From Chromera velia (taxonomy: Eukaryota > Sar > Chromeraceae), in assembly GCA_018398765.1 (NCBI GenBank), contig JAHBMJ010000424.1, forward strand, positions 1 through 34,099: a stretch of 34,099 bases of DNA, written 5' to 3'. This document shows, piece after piece, positions 16,201 to 29,148 of this stretch. Position 1 is the first letter of the stretch, and every line of letters begins with the position of its first letter. Both the position numbers and the translations under genes were made by a program. The notes beneath the pieces were generated by a model. That model was given only the letters and a program-made list of their open reading frames with translations. It was not told where the DNA came from and made no database searches.

Positions 16201-18969
16201 GCTGAAAAAAGAGTCGATCTAAGCTGATCAGTCTGAAGAAATACACTTTTCTAAGCAGCTGTCTGAAAAAGGTGCACCTGTCATGACCGGAGCACGCCAG
16301 GGCGGGCAAAGGGGACAAAATAGAAGGAGCGGAAAGGAAAATGGCGAACCGATCTTAAAGACACGAATGAACGCAAGAAAGATGGAAATAATTGAATTCA
16401 TAAAGAGACATGCAGACAGACAGACCCCTTGAGAGAGAGAGAGAGACCCCCTCGCTCGGGATCTGAACGGCTCTCTGGGGTGAACAAACAACACCGACAT
16501 ACTCGATCACACCACCGTTCGTCATGCATCGAGGAATGTTTCCAGGAGGGCATGGCTTTCTCTCACTCACTCACAGCCACCATGCAAAGATCAAACAGAC
16601 AAACAACAGGTCGGATGGATGGACAACAGTCACACACAAATTTGCTTAGTTGCAATCAGGAACACAAATGAAGAAACAAACTACTGGCTGACCGTCTCAC
16701 TGGAAGGAAAATCACTGACTGACTGAAATAAATAAATAAAGAAAGAAAGAAAGAAAAGAAAGAAAGAAAGAAAGAAAGAAAGAAAACAATCACAGAGACA
16801 TGCGATTTAAAGACAAAAAAAGGTCGAACAAATCTCATAGGGATTGGTCAGATAAACCCAATCAGATCCTTCCAAAGATTCGAGGGAATGAGACGCTGTG
16901 GTGATTTGGCGATACAATTTCTTCCGTCTTTTCTCTCTCTTTCTCTTTCTTTTTTTCCTTCCTTCTTTTTTGTCTCCCTGTCTCTCTGTCTTCCTTCCTT
17001 TCCCTGTGGGATCGAAAACTCAAATACTGCTCGACTGTCTTTCATTCTCTCTCTCTCTTTCTTTCGTAGGTTCGATGCACGTCACGCAAAGACAGAATAT
17101 CACTCACTTCCTTGATCGCATCGCGTGCTGTCACCCACTTCTCTTCCTGTCTTGTCTGTACTTTCGGCGGGCCCCAAAGCCAATCTACAGTCTTTCCGTG
17201 ACCGGCTGCGGGTGCAAAAAGGCGAGGCGAGGATGAATCAGAGAAGGAACAATCCCAGCATGCTCTCATACGCATATACGCACAAATAAATGCAAGGAAG
17301 TGCAAAGTCCAAGTAGAGTCATCAATCAGTCAATTGATTCAACGCCTTTCGTCTCCTCTTCCTCGGACGATAGCGTCGTCTTTCTAACCAATGATTCTTT
17401 TCCTACTTACTCTCCAATCCGCGAGCCCCCCAAGACCCCCCCCATTTTGATGCTAGTCTCCACGAGCAACACACCACCACTCTACAGTGAGGCAGGCGCC
17501 GCAAGGGAGGCAGGGGGGGACGGAGCAAAACGCACAACGACAATCGATGAACAGTGGCACAAGCAGCGATGCTTTTATGCAATTGCTGTGCAAAAGAAGG
17601 GGACATGCAGACATACACAAATGAGAAACGGAGAGGAAGAAGAAAGGGCAAAGCAGTCAAGTCAAACAAACGAAGAAGAAAACAAACAAAAAACACAAAC
17701 AAACAGGCAGACACACGACAGACACAGACACACACACACACGCACACACACACAGAGAAAGAGAGAGAGAGCACACACACACACACACACACACACAAAG
17801 AGAAAGAGAGACAGAGGCCTTCTGGAGGTGAACAGGCTCCTCGAGGTACTCATTCATTCATTCTTCCTTCCATCTATTTTTCGTTCAGTTCATGCATTTA
17901 CCTTCTCACAAACAAATCCATTCACTGCCTCTCGCTGGGTTGGGGTGAGAGGGAGGGAGGGAGGGAAGAAGGCAGATAGACGGACAACATGACAATATGA
18001 ACAACTCAGACAGAAAGAAAGAAAGAAAGAAGGGCAGGGAGGCAGGAAAGATCGATGGGAAGATAAAAGAAAAGAAGGAAAGCTGCATGCATGAAGGTCA
18101 ACCTACCGTGCAATGCACAGAGAGAGAGAGACGGGGAGAGAAACCATCCAATCATCCATCTCTCAGGAAGTGCGCATACACAGAGGCCTCAGTTCATGCA
18201 CATGGCCATACACATGCAGTTGATGCCGTGTCTTTTGAGGGTGGCTCTGTTCACACGGTGGACTGACGCTTCTGTTCTTCTGCCGACAATAAAAAAAGAA
18301 GGGCATGCAGGCAGGCGCTGATCAGAAGAGGAAAGAGGAAGGGCAAAGAGAAAAGAAGAGCAACGCAGGAAGGAAGGACAGTCACAGAGCGAACTGAACA
18401 GAACAGAACAAAGACAAAGAAAATTACACCTTTACTTGCCCTACTGCTGCACAAACCGAAAGCATTCAGTTGGTCATTCATTCATTCACTTGCTCACTCG
18501 ATCATCAAAGACTCATTCATGTAGTTGATTTGTTGATATACCAGCCAGCGGTGCCCACTTCAAGTCTGTCTCTCTTTCTGCCTTCTTTCCAATCTTTCTT
18601 TCCCCCCTTCTTACTATTCTTCCATTCATTTCTTCCTATTTATTCGTTGATCAACTCACTCTGTCCATGTTGCACAAGTGCTTCTTCCTTCAGTTCACAT
18701 CTGTAAACACGCACAGCACAGCAGAGATATACATCGACGGACCGCAAGTTCTTGCAAGTACAAAAGAGAGACGTACGAGCAAAAGGGAAATCAAATGAAA
18801 TCGGAAGAAGTGAAGAAAGTCACCGACAGAGAGGCAACAGCGACCCCACGCCCATCACCGACTACGCGGACGGACCGCGTCTTGACGACCATGGGACAGA
18901 AGAGACACGACACCGTCGCCGTCATAAGCTAGTTCCGCTCTCTCCCCCCCCCCCCCCCCCCCCCCCCCC
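16200..18969. other. Microsatellite-dense intergenic block
   Basis: The block contains (GAAA)n at about 16737-16793, polypyrimidine at 16925-17070, (CA)n with (GA)n at about 17720-17812, (AAAG)n at about 18008-18032 and a terminal poly-C at about 18943-18969. Most long ORFs here are artefacts of these repeats. The only stretch that looks exonic is 17108-17205 on the minus strand. Confidence 0.7.
17108..17205 (-). CDS. Candidate internal exon, unknown protein
   Basis: On the minus strand an acceptor (CTTTTTGCACCCGCAG) precedes 98 bases open in one frame and ending at a good GTGAGT donor (17107-17102). The 32 residues (GHGKTVDWLWGPPKVQTRQE then a Trp/Lys/Glu-rich helix) look globular and stand out from the repeats around them. 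No partner exon of matching phase could be identified, so this may be a gene relic or chance. Confidence 0.2.
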
Positions 18970-19099
18970 NNNNNNNNNNNNNNNNNNNNNNNNNNNNNNN
19001 NNNNNNNNNNNNNNNNNNNNNNNNNNNNNNNNNNNNNNNNNNNNNNNNNNNNNNNNNNNNNNNNNNNNNNNNNNNNNNNNNNNNNNNNNNNNNNNNNNN
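18970..19099. other. Assembly gap (130 N)
   Basis: Unknown bases follow a long poly-C run at about 18943-18969, a typical sequencing stop. The real gap size may differ from 130. Confidence 1.
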
Positions 19100-20900
19100 C
19101 TCCCTCTCACGAACACTAAAAAGGTTCCTGCAGGTCTGTCGCGTGCACGTTGAGTGTCTGAAACGCTCATTGTTTGTTTGTACGTCTCTTTCTTTCTTTC
19201 TTTCTTTCTTTCTGTCTTTCTTTCTTTGTTTTTCTCGTCGGAATACTCAGCCAGCCAGCCAGTGAGTGTTCATGCATGCTCCTCTTTGCTTGCTCTATTT
19301 CAGAACCAACGGTCGCGAGTTGGCAAGCAATCACGACATCTTTCTCTTTCTACTTGTCTTGTCTGTCCACCTTTGCGTGCGTCAATCATTGTCGTCGTCA
19401 GTCAGGATAAAGGAGCTCCCTCCTGAAAGGAAGGATGTGTTGGTCTATCTGGAAAAAAGGGCCTCGCTGTCTGAGTGTAGTGGATCGCGTGAGGGAGGGC
19501 GCACAGCAACCTTCCATTCCGACGAGCTGTCGGAAAGAAGGAACGAACTCTGAATGCTTGCTTCGGGCGGAAAGGGACGAGCAAAACTAAAAAACGAAAG
19601 AAAGAAAGAAAAAACCAACAAACAAACAATCCATTCGCCTCTTCGATCCCTCTTGACACGCCCCAACACTCTTTTTCTCTTACGCAGGTCCCGATCATTC
19701 GTATTCCTTCCTTCCTTCCTTCCTTCTTGCTTGCTTCATTCTCGACGTGCCCGCCTCGTACTGTCTTTCTTTTCTGACAGAGGGAGAACTCAAACATTCA
19801 TTCAGGTGAAGAATAAGAGGAAGGAAAACACTCAGGGACGAAGGAAGGAGAACACCACATACACATTCGAATACGCGCATGCAAGCGAAGGGAGGGGGGG
19901 GAGAGAAGAAACGGGGCCTGCAGGAGAGGAGAGGAGAGGGGGAACAGAAGAGAAGAGGGGAGAAGAGAAAAGAAGAGGAGAGGAGCAGGGGTAGTTGGAA
20001 GGAAGGAAGGAAAGGAGAGGCGATTCATTAACGCAAGCAGGAAGGAAGGGAGTGTATTTGTTTGATGCACGGAAGGAAAGAAGAAAAGAAAGAAGAGAAG
20101 ATAAGAGAGAAAAGAAGAAGCTCCAACAACACTCATGAGTATCGACCGGATAGAAAGACAGAGCTTTTTTGATTTTCTTTCTCTCTGTTTGAAGTTCTGA
20201 AGAGGCTTGAGAGAAGAAGTAGGCCTCGATAAGTGAATCAATCCTTTTTTTCATTTATCCTGATTTTGATTTTACGCACCATTTTTTCTTTCTGGTTTTG
20301 GTTCTGCCTCTTGTTGCGTTTCATTCCGAGTCTTCGGCCAGCAGATAGACAAACGATGTTGCTGTCTCATGCACTTATGCAGGGGGCGTACTGCTTCCTC
20401 CCTTCCTCCCTTTGTAGAGTGCGAATGCAGAAGAAGATGGAGAGACACAAGTCACCAGTGAAAGAAAAGGAAGCGAAGGCGGAAGGAACGAAAGCACTTC
20501 TTCTTCATGAGGTCCCGCCAAAATGCCCAGTTTATCACAGAACAAGAAGAAGAAGAAAAGAGAACAGAGGAAAATGCATCCGTCAAAAAAGGTCCATGCC
20601 CCTTCTCCCTTCCAGAGCCTTTCAAACCGACACAGAAAAAGGAAAACACGTGAAAAACAAAAACAAGAAACAGTGCAGAACAGAAAAAGGATGAGACCTA
20701 ACCTCGCCCCCTTCCGACTTCTCCTTCCCTCCCTCCCAAAGAACACACACCACCTTCCTTCCAGCACTCCTTCCCCTTCCCCCCCCCTCTCTTTCCCTGT
20801 CTTTCGCCTTTCCGAGGTTTACTTTACGTCGTCAATTTCCAAGTCACAAAACGACAACTAAGAGTACGCAAAACCTTATGGTCCAGCCCCAGAACAATGC
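19100..20900. other. Repeat-rich intergenic block downstream of gene C
   Basis: (CTTT)n at about 19187-19230 is followed by long purine-rich stretches (19830-20120, 20420-20700) made of GGAGA, GAAGG and AAAGA units. ORFs of 60-150 codons occur on both strands but are low-complexity. The one exception worth noting is 19390-19553 on the plus strand. Confidence 0.6.
19390..19553 (+). CDS. Weak candidate coding stretch ending at TGA
   Basis: Plus-strand codons from about 19390 to a TGA at 19551-19553 read as a charged, protein-like peptide (RIKELPPERKDVLVYLEKRA then a Ser/Arg/Glu-rich tail). The frame extends upstream through less protein-like sequence. There is no clear acceptor and no recognised family. 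Other frames here are also open, so this could be chance. Confidence 0.15.
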
Positions 20901-21098
20901 CTTGCCTTTTTTTTCTTTTGGCTCACCTATACCACAAGAAAGCAAATCGACAGACACGATCAAGGAAGGATGGAAGAAGCCCCCCACATACACGCACATC
21001 CAACAACACGAGGAAGGAAAAAACTCCCATTCCCTCCCACCTACACACTCTTCCTCCCTCCAGGCTCTACTAAGGCCACCCAAAAATGGCTTATAGGA

Positions 21099-24000
21099 TC
21101 AGCTACGGGCACCCCCCCTGCCTCCCGTTCCTCCAGGGCCGGGGTAGTTGTAAGGGTGTTGTTGCTGCTGATGGGGATGAGGACCCAAAATGCCACCACC
21201 CTGATTGCCCCCCAAAAAATTACCCCCACCTCGAGGGTCACCCCCCGGCTGCTGACCGAATGGACCACCCGGCTGTTGTTGCTGCTGCTGCTGCGGTCCC
21301 CCCAAATGGAACTGCGAAGGGGGGGGCATTCCCATCCCCCCCCCATGCATCTGCATGTGGGGGAAATTGGAACCTCCAGAAGGATCCATAGGGGACATTT
21401 GCCCCCCATTTTCTCTCTGCTGCTGCTGGGATGGGAACTGAGGAGGACCCCCCCTCGGGCCCCCGGGTCCGGGCCCTTCCCCGTACTGTGGCGGAAGACC
21501 CTGCTGCTGCTGCTGCTGCTGAGGGCCGCCAAATCTGTCCGGGCCCGGCCCTGGCCCCATCCACCCACCTGCAGGTCCATGGTGCTGGTGTTGCTGAGGG
21601 AGGTTCGGGTTGAGGGGTCCACCAATTGGGTGGGTAGACATCGGTCCTCCTCCTCCTCCTCCTCCAGCCCCTGGGGGAGGGAACTGCGGCCGCGGCTGCA
21701 CACCCCCCATCTGCATTCGGGGATCCATCGGAGGATTGTTGGGTTGTTGTTGTTGTTGCCGCATCATTTCTCCTCCTCCTCCTCCTCCAGGTCCGAGAGT
21801 AGGGTGCTGCTGCTGTGGGGTGGGGCCGCTGGGGAATGCAGAACGAGGAGCATACGGCTGCTGCTGTTGTGGTTGTTGAGGACCCATCCCCGGATAGGGC
21901 TGCTGCTGCTGCTGCTGCTGCATGGCTGGGGGGTCATTCTGCTGGTACGTGGGGAGTTCGTTCGGGTGGGGAAGAGGTTGACCTTGAGCGGTTGGGGGGA
22001 GCGTCTGGAGATCCGCCCCTGCTCCTGTCTGCGGAGAGAAACCGGAAGTCATTGGGGCCAGCTGTTGCAGGCGGTTAGAGGAATGAGGTGGACCCCCATG
22101 CATCATGTGCATGTGCTGGTGGGGGTCATGTGGGGGCACCTCCGGCCTCATCGCGCCGACACGGACAAAGTCACTCACCCCTGGCTGCTGCTGCTGCTGC
22201 AAGTGCGGCGGCGGCGGGAGAGAGTTCGAATACGCAGGCGGCGGCGCCATTGCTCCTGCACCTCCATATGGGGCGGGGCCCTCTCCCATACGCTGATGAT
22301 AAGAGGGGGGGGGCATGTCCGGCATTCCCCCGAGCCCCCCGGGGGCATTTGCATTTACTCCAGGCGGGGGGCCCTGCTGCTGTTGCTGAAGGGGCGGCTG
22401 ACCAGCAGGCCAGGGGGCCGCCGTGCCGGGGGGCATTGGCCCTTGGGGGAAATTTGGATTTGGATGATGCGGAGGGTCTCTTGGTCCCCCCAGCTGCTGG
22501 GAAAGGGGACCACCCGGACCGGGGCCAGGCTGCCCCTGCTGCTGCTGCGTGGGGTTCTGCAGGAGCCCGCTGCCAGGCTGCTGCTGCTGCCCTGTTTGTG
22601 CGGTCAGAATGTGGGGGTAAACCGGAGGCAGGCCTCCTGCTGCGTGTGCGAGGGGGTTTCTGGCCATAGGGTGCTGCTGGGGATCCACACCACCACCAGA
22701 CGGGGGCATAGATTCCGCCCCCGCCATAGGGAAGGGGGGAGGGGCCGCAGAGTCCCTCGGGGGTGGGAATGCATCGTGGAGATGAGGGGGTTGGGCACTC
22801 GTCTGGGGCTGCGCCACATGGGGGACCCCCCCTGGACCCATTCCTGTCTGCTGAGGCATCCCGGGCGGGCCCCTCCCCCCCTCTGATGGCGTCATCATGC
22901 CTCCCCCCGCATTGAAGGGCGGGGGTACCTGAGTGGGCATCGGAGGGAAGGCAGCGGAGGCATTGGGGGGGAACCCGGAGTGATCGTGAGTGCTCCCCCC
23001 ACCCAGCCGGGGCTGCAGCGCACCGGCCGTGACGCCTGCTGCTGCTGCTGCGTGCATGGGTCCAGGGCCAACAGAGGGGGCATCTCCCCCTCCTCCTCCT
23101 GGAATAAGACGGGGACCGGATGCGGGCGAGGGTTGCTGATGAGGAGGCTGATGCGGGTGGAAAGCTGCGGGTTCGTGAGGGGGCATGGGCTGCGGGCCTC
23201 CAAGTTGGTTGTGGTGGTGGTGGTGTGGGTGCATGGGGAAGGGTTGTGGAGGACCCCTGCTGTCCAGGTGGCTGGGCTCATCGAAGTCGGGGGGCTGGAG
23301 GGCGCGTGCGTCAATGTGAGGGGGGAGCGTTTCGGGCCGAGAGGAAAGGTGCTGCTGCTGGGCGGGGTGGTGGAAGGGGGACTGATGGGAGGGGAAATTG
23401 GGGGGGCCACCCTGGCCACCGGGGGGAAGATGATTGAAGTGGTCAGGCTGCTGCAGTGGGGGGGGAAAGCGGCCAGGTGGCTGGTTAGCAGCCTTGTTGT
23501 TCAGCTGTCGGAGCGCTTCTGCGGAAGGAGGCACAATCTGGGTCGGGGGAGGGGCAACGGCCGAGGTGTCGTTGAAATCGGGTGGAAGCGCGTTGCCCCG
23601 CGCCCCTCTCTGTAGGGACTCCGCAGTACCCCGCATGGACCCCGCGGCAGAGTCGTGTCTTCTGTCCCCTCTGGAAGCAGAGACGACCCCTGCAACCTCA
23701 AAACCCGGAGGGGGGTGGGGGGAGGGACCTGCAGCAACCGCAGGACGGAAATTCCCTCCTCCTGCTGCTGCCTCTGCCTGCAGCATTTGTCGGGGGAAGT
23801 TTTCGGCTGCTTCGACTGACCGTCCACGCAGGCCCCCGCGGGAGGTCGGGACAGGGACAGGCACAGGGGGATTCGCTGTGAAGGGAGGGATGGAGGGACT
23901 GCGCGCTGCGGCTTCCAGAGGAGCGACAGCATGTGTGCCAAACGGAGGCAGCTGCGAGAGGGGAATCACGCTCTGGGGCGTTCCCTCCTGTGGACCCCCG

Positions 24001-27000
24001 TACGAGGCTGCTGTTGCGACACCCCCCGCCCTGTGTGGGGGCTGCGGTAAGTGCCTTGGTCCGGCGGGAGGCCCTTGTTGCATTGTGGGGTGGACTGTCG
24101 GTGGCTGACGATTGGGCTGACTCAGAGGCCAAGAAGGGGACAGGGGGGGGCGATGATGAGAGAAGGGGGGGGAAGCCGCAGAGTTGGAGCCGTGCTGTTG
24201 CTGCTGTTGTTGCTGTTCGAGCACTTCTGCTGTCAGGGGCGCCTGGGGGAACGTTATTCTGCCCCCGCACGCAACGGTGGCACCTGGCTCGTCGTATCCG
24301 GGAGGGAGGTCGTCCTCTGCATCGGATACGGCAAGGGAGGGAACGGCGGCGGGCTGGGAGCTGCAAGGGAGGGCCGTTGCGCGTCTGAGGCGAGCAAGGG
24401 TGCTTGCTGTGGGGGGAACGGTTGTTACCATTGTGGTTGCGTGGCGTTTGACTTCGGAAGCAGTCTCTTTCGCACTCATCAACACAGGGAGGTGGCTGGT
24501 TTCCTTCTTTTCAGGCTGCCTTTTCTCCTCCTGCTCACGCTCGGTGTGATGAAGTGGAGGGGGAGGGATAGGACGCTCAGGGGGGTGGGGGACAGGCGGA
24601 ACAGCGGCACTCTCCCGTACGGCCGCAACAGCTGCAGGCTGGTGCTCTGTGTGGTAATGGGGGGGAATGTCTTGTTGGTTTTTGGCGGCAGGAGACACGG
24701 GGGGGCCGTCTGTCGGAGGCATGGCCCACTTCAACTCCTCAGACGCTTGGCGATTCACTGCAACGCCTAGAGCGCCAGCAGCAGCCGTCTCCTTTGCCTT
24801 CCCCTCGATCCCCCCAGCAGGCGAGTGTGTTTCCTCTGTCTCCGCATGGAAGGGGGGGGCGGTGGTTGCCGTTTGGGGCTGGGGCTGGGGCTGCGGCGGC
24901 TGAGGGGGTTTAGGCACGCTGCTCCCCTGCAACCTTCCCAAGGACTCTTCGTAAGGCGGGGGGGGAGGAAGGTTGTCGTCGATGGTCTTGGAAGGACCCC
25001 GGGTCTCCTTCAAGAGACTCTCGAGACCCGCAGGCACACACGGGGGTGCATGGGCATGCGGGGCTGCCGTGGATGAGTCAGCAGGAAGGCCTGCGAGAGG
25101 CCCTCTGTGCGTGAGACTCTGGGAGAGAAACTTCGTTGCAGCCACGCATGGGGGATGGGGGGGGAGACGGGAGTCATCTGCACCCCCACCACGAGCAGCA
25201 GCAGCGGCGGCAGGAGGAATGGGGGGAATCGGGCCAGGTTTGTGCAGAGCTTCTGAAGCTGCTGTCGCCTTCTCCCCTGCATCTGCCCCCTTGAGGTCGA
25301 TTCTTCCACCCGGCCTGCCTGACAAAGGCACACCGATGGGAGCAGGGAGAGAGAGCCCTGCGAGTGGCTGGAAGGGGGAGGCCGCGGTAGTCGGAGAGGC
25401 CGCAGAGAGAATGTGCAGGGGGCACACAAACACCTCGGCCTCACTGTCGTCAGCCTGCTGCTGGTCAATGTTCTCCACGCTGATCTGCTGATGAGAATCG
25501 GGTGGGGGGGATATTGCTGCAGGCCCGTCAATCCTCCTGACAACCAGGAAGCCGCTGGGTCGGACAGACACCGTTGAGACTAGGTCTCCTGCGGCAACAG
25601 GGAGGGAGGGAGGGATGGAAGAAACTAAAAAAAAATGCAGCACAAATTGCAGACAGATGGATGATGCAGACAGAGAGTGAAGCGACGCACTTTTCCTTTC
25701 ACTCGTCTTTCTGCCCCCCTCATGCTGCAAAACAGACACAACAGAGCTAGGCAGAGAAGCGGCAGCGCAGACAGACAGGCAGACAAATTAGTTCCTGAGA
25801 ACAGATCAGGGAAGAAAATGAAAAGAAGACAACCAACGCGGAAAGATACAGACAGAAAATAAGAGGGGCAGGTAAGTAAGTAAGTCCCCTTAATTCCGAA
25901 AACGGACCTGGATGGAGAGGAGCCACAGCGACATCCGCAGAATGCCAGGGACGGACAACACGCCAGAGTCTCCCCTCGCATCTCTCCTTCTCCTGAAGCT
26001 GCTTCCCCTTCCCCCTCGGTCCATCCGCCTGTGCCTTCGAGCCTGCTGGAGTGCGATTCACTTCTTTCTCTTGCTTGCTCCGCTGACCCTCTTTCGCCAT
26101 CCTCTCTTCTCTCGACTCAATAGGAAGGTGCAATCCCTCGGAGCGCGTTTCCGTCCCTCCCTCCTTCTCATGGAAGGCTTTGGAAGACCCCTCAAGAGGA
26201 AGAGGAGACGGGCGGATTGGACGGCCACGGGGGAATCGGAGACGGAGGGGGAGGGATGAGGAGCGGCGGCACGTCTCTTTGCTTGTCAGAGTCGGAAGCC
26301 TCGAACGAGGTGGCCGTCTGGAATTAGAAGGGACCAGACTGCTGAGACCGTCAAACGAGGGGGGCAGGTGATAGGAGGAGGAAGCCACAGGTGCTCCCTT
26401 GTCCCCGTCTCTGTCTCCCCCCCCCTCCTTGTCCCCGCCTTCCCCCGGCACGTTCTCTACTGCACCGCTGTTTGCCTCTTCAGTGACTTCCCATATAGGT
26501 TCCCACTCGACAGCGATGTCTGAGAGGGTCCGCCTCCCCCCAGGAGACAGGGAAGAGAAGCTCCCGGGCTGTTGTGTTGTTTCGTCGACCTCATCCTCAT
26601 CTCCCCACTCCAGACCCTCAACCCCCTTCCACGCACCGCAGAATCGACGGGGGCGCAGACGGAAAGGCAGGAATAGCTCGGGAGATGGCATCGCATGAGG
26701 GTTAGTGGAGACGTTGCCACAACCCTCCAACTCGAGGGGGCCTTCAGTCGCTTCAGCAGCAGGGTGCCATGACGCCACTGCCTTGGCGGAGTCTCCACTC
26801 TTCCCTCTTGTGGAAGAGGCAAAGGGGGGCAGAGGGGGGAACACCGCGTGATCGTCTGCCCGGGAGGGGGGGGACAGATTTGGTTCCACGGCTTCAATTC
26901 CCGCAGTTCCTCCGTCCTGCTCACACAGTCACTCAAACAACACAAGACAGACAGCAAGCACAAGGAGAAGCACAAGGCGTCAGTCAAAGGCAAACAAAGA

Positions 27001-27015
27001 TGACAGACACACACA

Positions 27016-27049
<34 letters not shown>

Positions 27050-27336
27050 CCCTTATTGATTGCCGCCCATGGAGGACCCACCCACCCAAACCACCGTCAT
27101 CATGAGTCAATCGTACACTTTCAGAATCAATAGGAAAGAAAAGCAGAAGGGGTGAACAAACCATCGATGCCTTTCTTCCTTACTTCCTTAATTCAGAGAG
27201 AGAAGAAGCCAACCAAACAAATGCAGGAAGGGGAGGGAATGCATTGATGGATGGACGGATCACCATGCAGACCTTTCCTCCCCTATCTTTTTTCGCATTC
27301 CTGTTCTGTTTCTCGATGGGATGGACGAACACACAC

Positions 27337-27375
<39 letters not shown>

Positions 27376-28930
27376 CGGAGGGACGGAGAGCTAGACAGTC
27401 GTACAGAAGTCGGGAAGAGTGTGGGCAGAGACGGATAGTCGGAAGCCGGTGAAAGAACAAGTTTGGAGTTTCCGACAGAAAGAGAGAGAGATACGACCAA
27501 AGACCTTGACGGCCGACCTTCTGCTCCACCGCTCTCTCCTCCAGCCCCTCATTCTCCTTCCGCTTCAGTCTGTTCTCTTTATCCGTCTCCTCTCCACACA
27601 CACCCTCAGCCTCTCCCTCCTCGGGGTGTTGCCCTACAGCGGCGGCAGAGCTAGAGGCGAGTTTTGCTGCAGCAGCTGCATGCTGCACCTCCTCAGAGTC
27701 CTCTGTTTGTGGCAGAAGACCACCGTGGTGGTGTCCGTAACCACTGGCAGGATCCTCTCTGTTCCTCTCTGACAAGACCAGATTCAGAAGGGCCCTGGCA
27801 CTCGCCCAGGGAACAAAAACCTCCTTTTTCATTTCCCCCCCCTGCGTGTCAGCAGAAGGCATCGGGATTTTCTCTTCCTCCCCCTCTTCTTTCTCCTTGT
27901 CCACAACATCCCGAGAGGGAGAACGAACATTGCTCTTTCTCCTCTCGAGAATAGTCTCCTCCTCCCCATCCCCATCTTCTCCCATACGGTCCCTGGGGGT
28001 GTCCTCTAGGACCCTGACCTGGGTCTCTGAGGTGGTCAGCTCAGAGGGGAGAACTTCACCCGCCCCTGCCCCCGCCTTGCGGGAAAACACACGAGAACCC
28101 CCGACTTCTCCCGCACCTTCATCTGGCTGCAGTCACGGGAAAGCAAACGAGTCACAAGAGAATTCATGAAATGAGGAACTTCGCACGGCAGAGAGACGCT
28201 TTTCTGCAGTGAACCAAAACAAAGGAGCTTTTCAGCCTTTCGCAGTAGATCGTTTTCCCTCAAGACTTCGGCTGAATCTAACCCGACTAACGAACAGACC
28301 AACCTTCGTGTCCTTCCTCTGTCCCGCCTCGAGAACGCCCTCCTCGGCGTCAGCTTCCTTCTCCTTGGGCAACAGGACAAGAGCAAAGCGGAAATTTTCC
28401 CCCAGCTTCCCGGCACGTTGGTGAACAAGGTCAAGGAGCTCTGCCATCAAAGAATCATGAGGGATCCCTTCTGTCTCTCCTGCTGCTGCCCCCTCCCCGC
28501 CTTCCTCAACCTCCACCCTCCCCTCACCACCATCAAGAGGTTTCTCACCTCCCGTGCCCACATCTGCGTGCTTCTCGAGTGAATCGATTGTAGCAGACTG
28601 GTTCGTGTTTGTCTTTCCCTCCTCGGGCTGCCCCTTCTGTTCCAGCTCTCCTCCTACCTTGGCAGGAGAAGCCGCAACGACTCCACCTCCATCCACACTC
28701 TTCGCCTTTGCCGTCCGAACCCAAGCGGAAAACAGAGGAAGCGAATTCATCAGTGCCTCCGCTTTCTCTTGCGAAAGACTTGGACAACAAGGCGGTGATC
28801 TCTTGTGACCCTCCGTCCCAAATCTGGGAACTGGGTTGTTCATAAGCGCCATCGGGATCCAGTCGAACTCAGGACCCGAGGCACAGCTACTCGTTGCACT
28901 GGCAATGGCCGCCTCTGGAAGAAGCTCCAT
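21099..28930 (-). CDS. Giant Pro/Gln-rich low-complexity protein, four exons
   Basis: Exons on the minus strand are 28304-28930, 27518-28126, 25908-26916 and 21099-25588. Lengths 627, 609, 1009 and 4490 give phases 0, 0 and 1 that match at every junction, and total 2245 codons to TGA (21099-21101). The start is ATG 28928-28930, with an in-frame TGA six bases upstream. Introns are 177, 601 and 319 bp, GT-AG with pyrimidine-rich acceptors. Exons 1-3 (about 748 residues) are acidic/charged and largely disordered, with short ordered patches (SLMAELLDLVHQRAGKL; FVPWASARALLNLVLSERN). The exon 3/4 junction lies inside a compact beta-like patch (LWRVVRPWHSADVAVAPLHP then GDLVSTVSVRPSGFLVVRRI). This might be a small SH3-like fold, but that is weak. 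The final 1496 residues are Pro/Gln/Gly/His-rich with about a dozen Gln runs of 4-8 (CAG with some CAA). No catalytic domain is recognised. Such sequence suggests a scaffold, transcriptional or RNA-granule protein, as inference only. Confidence 0.75.
21100..22600 (-). repeat. Cluster of CAG/CAA repeats encoding polyGln (last exon of gene C)
   Basis: On the plus strand these appear as CTG/TTG runs, for example near 21279, 21499, 21748, 21900, 22184, 22376 and 22575. They encode Gln runs of four to eight separated by Pro/Gly-rich linkers. CTCCTC runs encoding polyGly lie at about 21647-21665 and 21772-21788. The same repeats keep the antisense strand open for more than 600 codons without it being a gene. 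Confidence 0.85.
27008..27048. repeat. (CA)n(GA)n microsatellite in intron 2 of gene C
   Basis: About twelve CA units are followed by about eight GA units, inside the 601-bp intron between exons 2 and 3 (26917-27517). Read on the minus strand the tract is pyrimidine-rich TC then TG. Confidence 0.9.
27329..27373. repeat. Second (CA)n microsatellite in intron 2 of gene C
   Basis: About twenty CA units with one early interruption (CACTTACA). Two CA arrays in a single intron make it a likely site of length polymorphism. Confidence 0.9.
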
Positions 28931-29148
28931 CAGTCAGTGGAAAGATCGGTACGGAAACAATGTGTCCAGAATTGCCGCAAAAGTTTCCAGAGACGAGAGT
29001 TCGTTTGATTGATGCACTTAATTTCAGTTGCGCATAAAGATGACGCTCGGAAGATCACCTGATCATTGATGCAATTGCACAGACACCATCACAGGCTCAT
29101 CTGAATCGGAACTCTTCGGACACGTAAACCGAACATGAAATGATGTAG
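28931..29148. other. Upstream flank (5' UTR/promoter side) of gene C
   Basis: Sequence directly upstream of the minus-strand ATG at 28930. A TGA two codons before the ATG fixes the start within this exon. No core promoter motif can be named with confidence. Confidence 0.4.

Noticed and set aside
17300-17992. 230-codon plus-strand ORF
   Set aside because: Its middle is translated (CA)n/(GA)n repeat, and the flanks are short Ser/Thr/Pro-rich stretches without supporting signals.
20970-22886. 638-codon plus-strand ORF, and similar ORFs up to about 25490, opposite gene C
   Set aside because: Composition is polyLeu/Ala/Gly/Arg generated by CTG and GGG repeats, the complement of the polyGln/Pro exon. 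There are no domains and no splice logic of its own.
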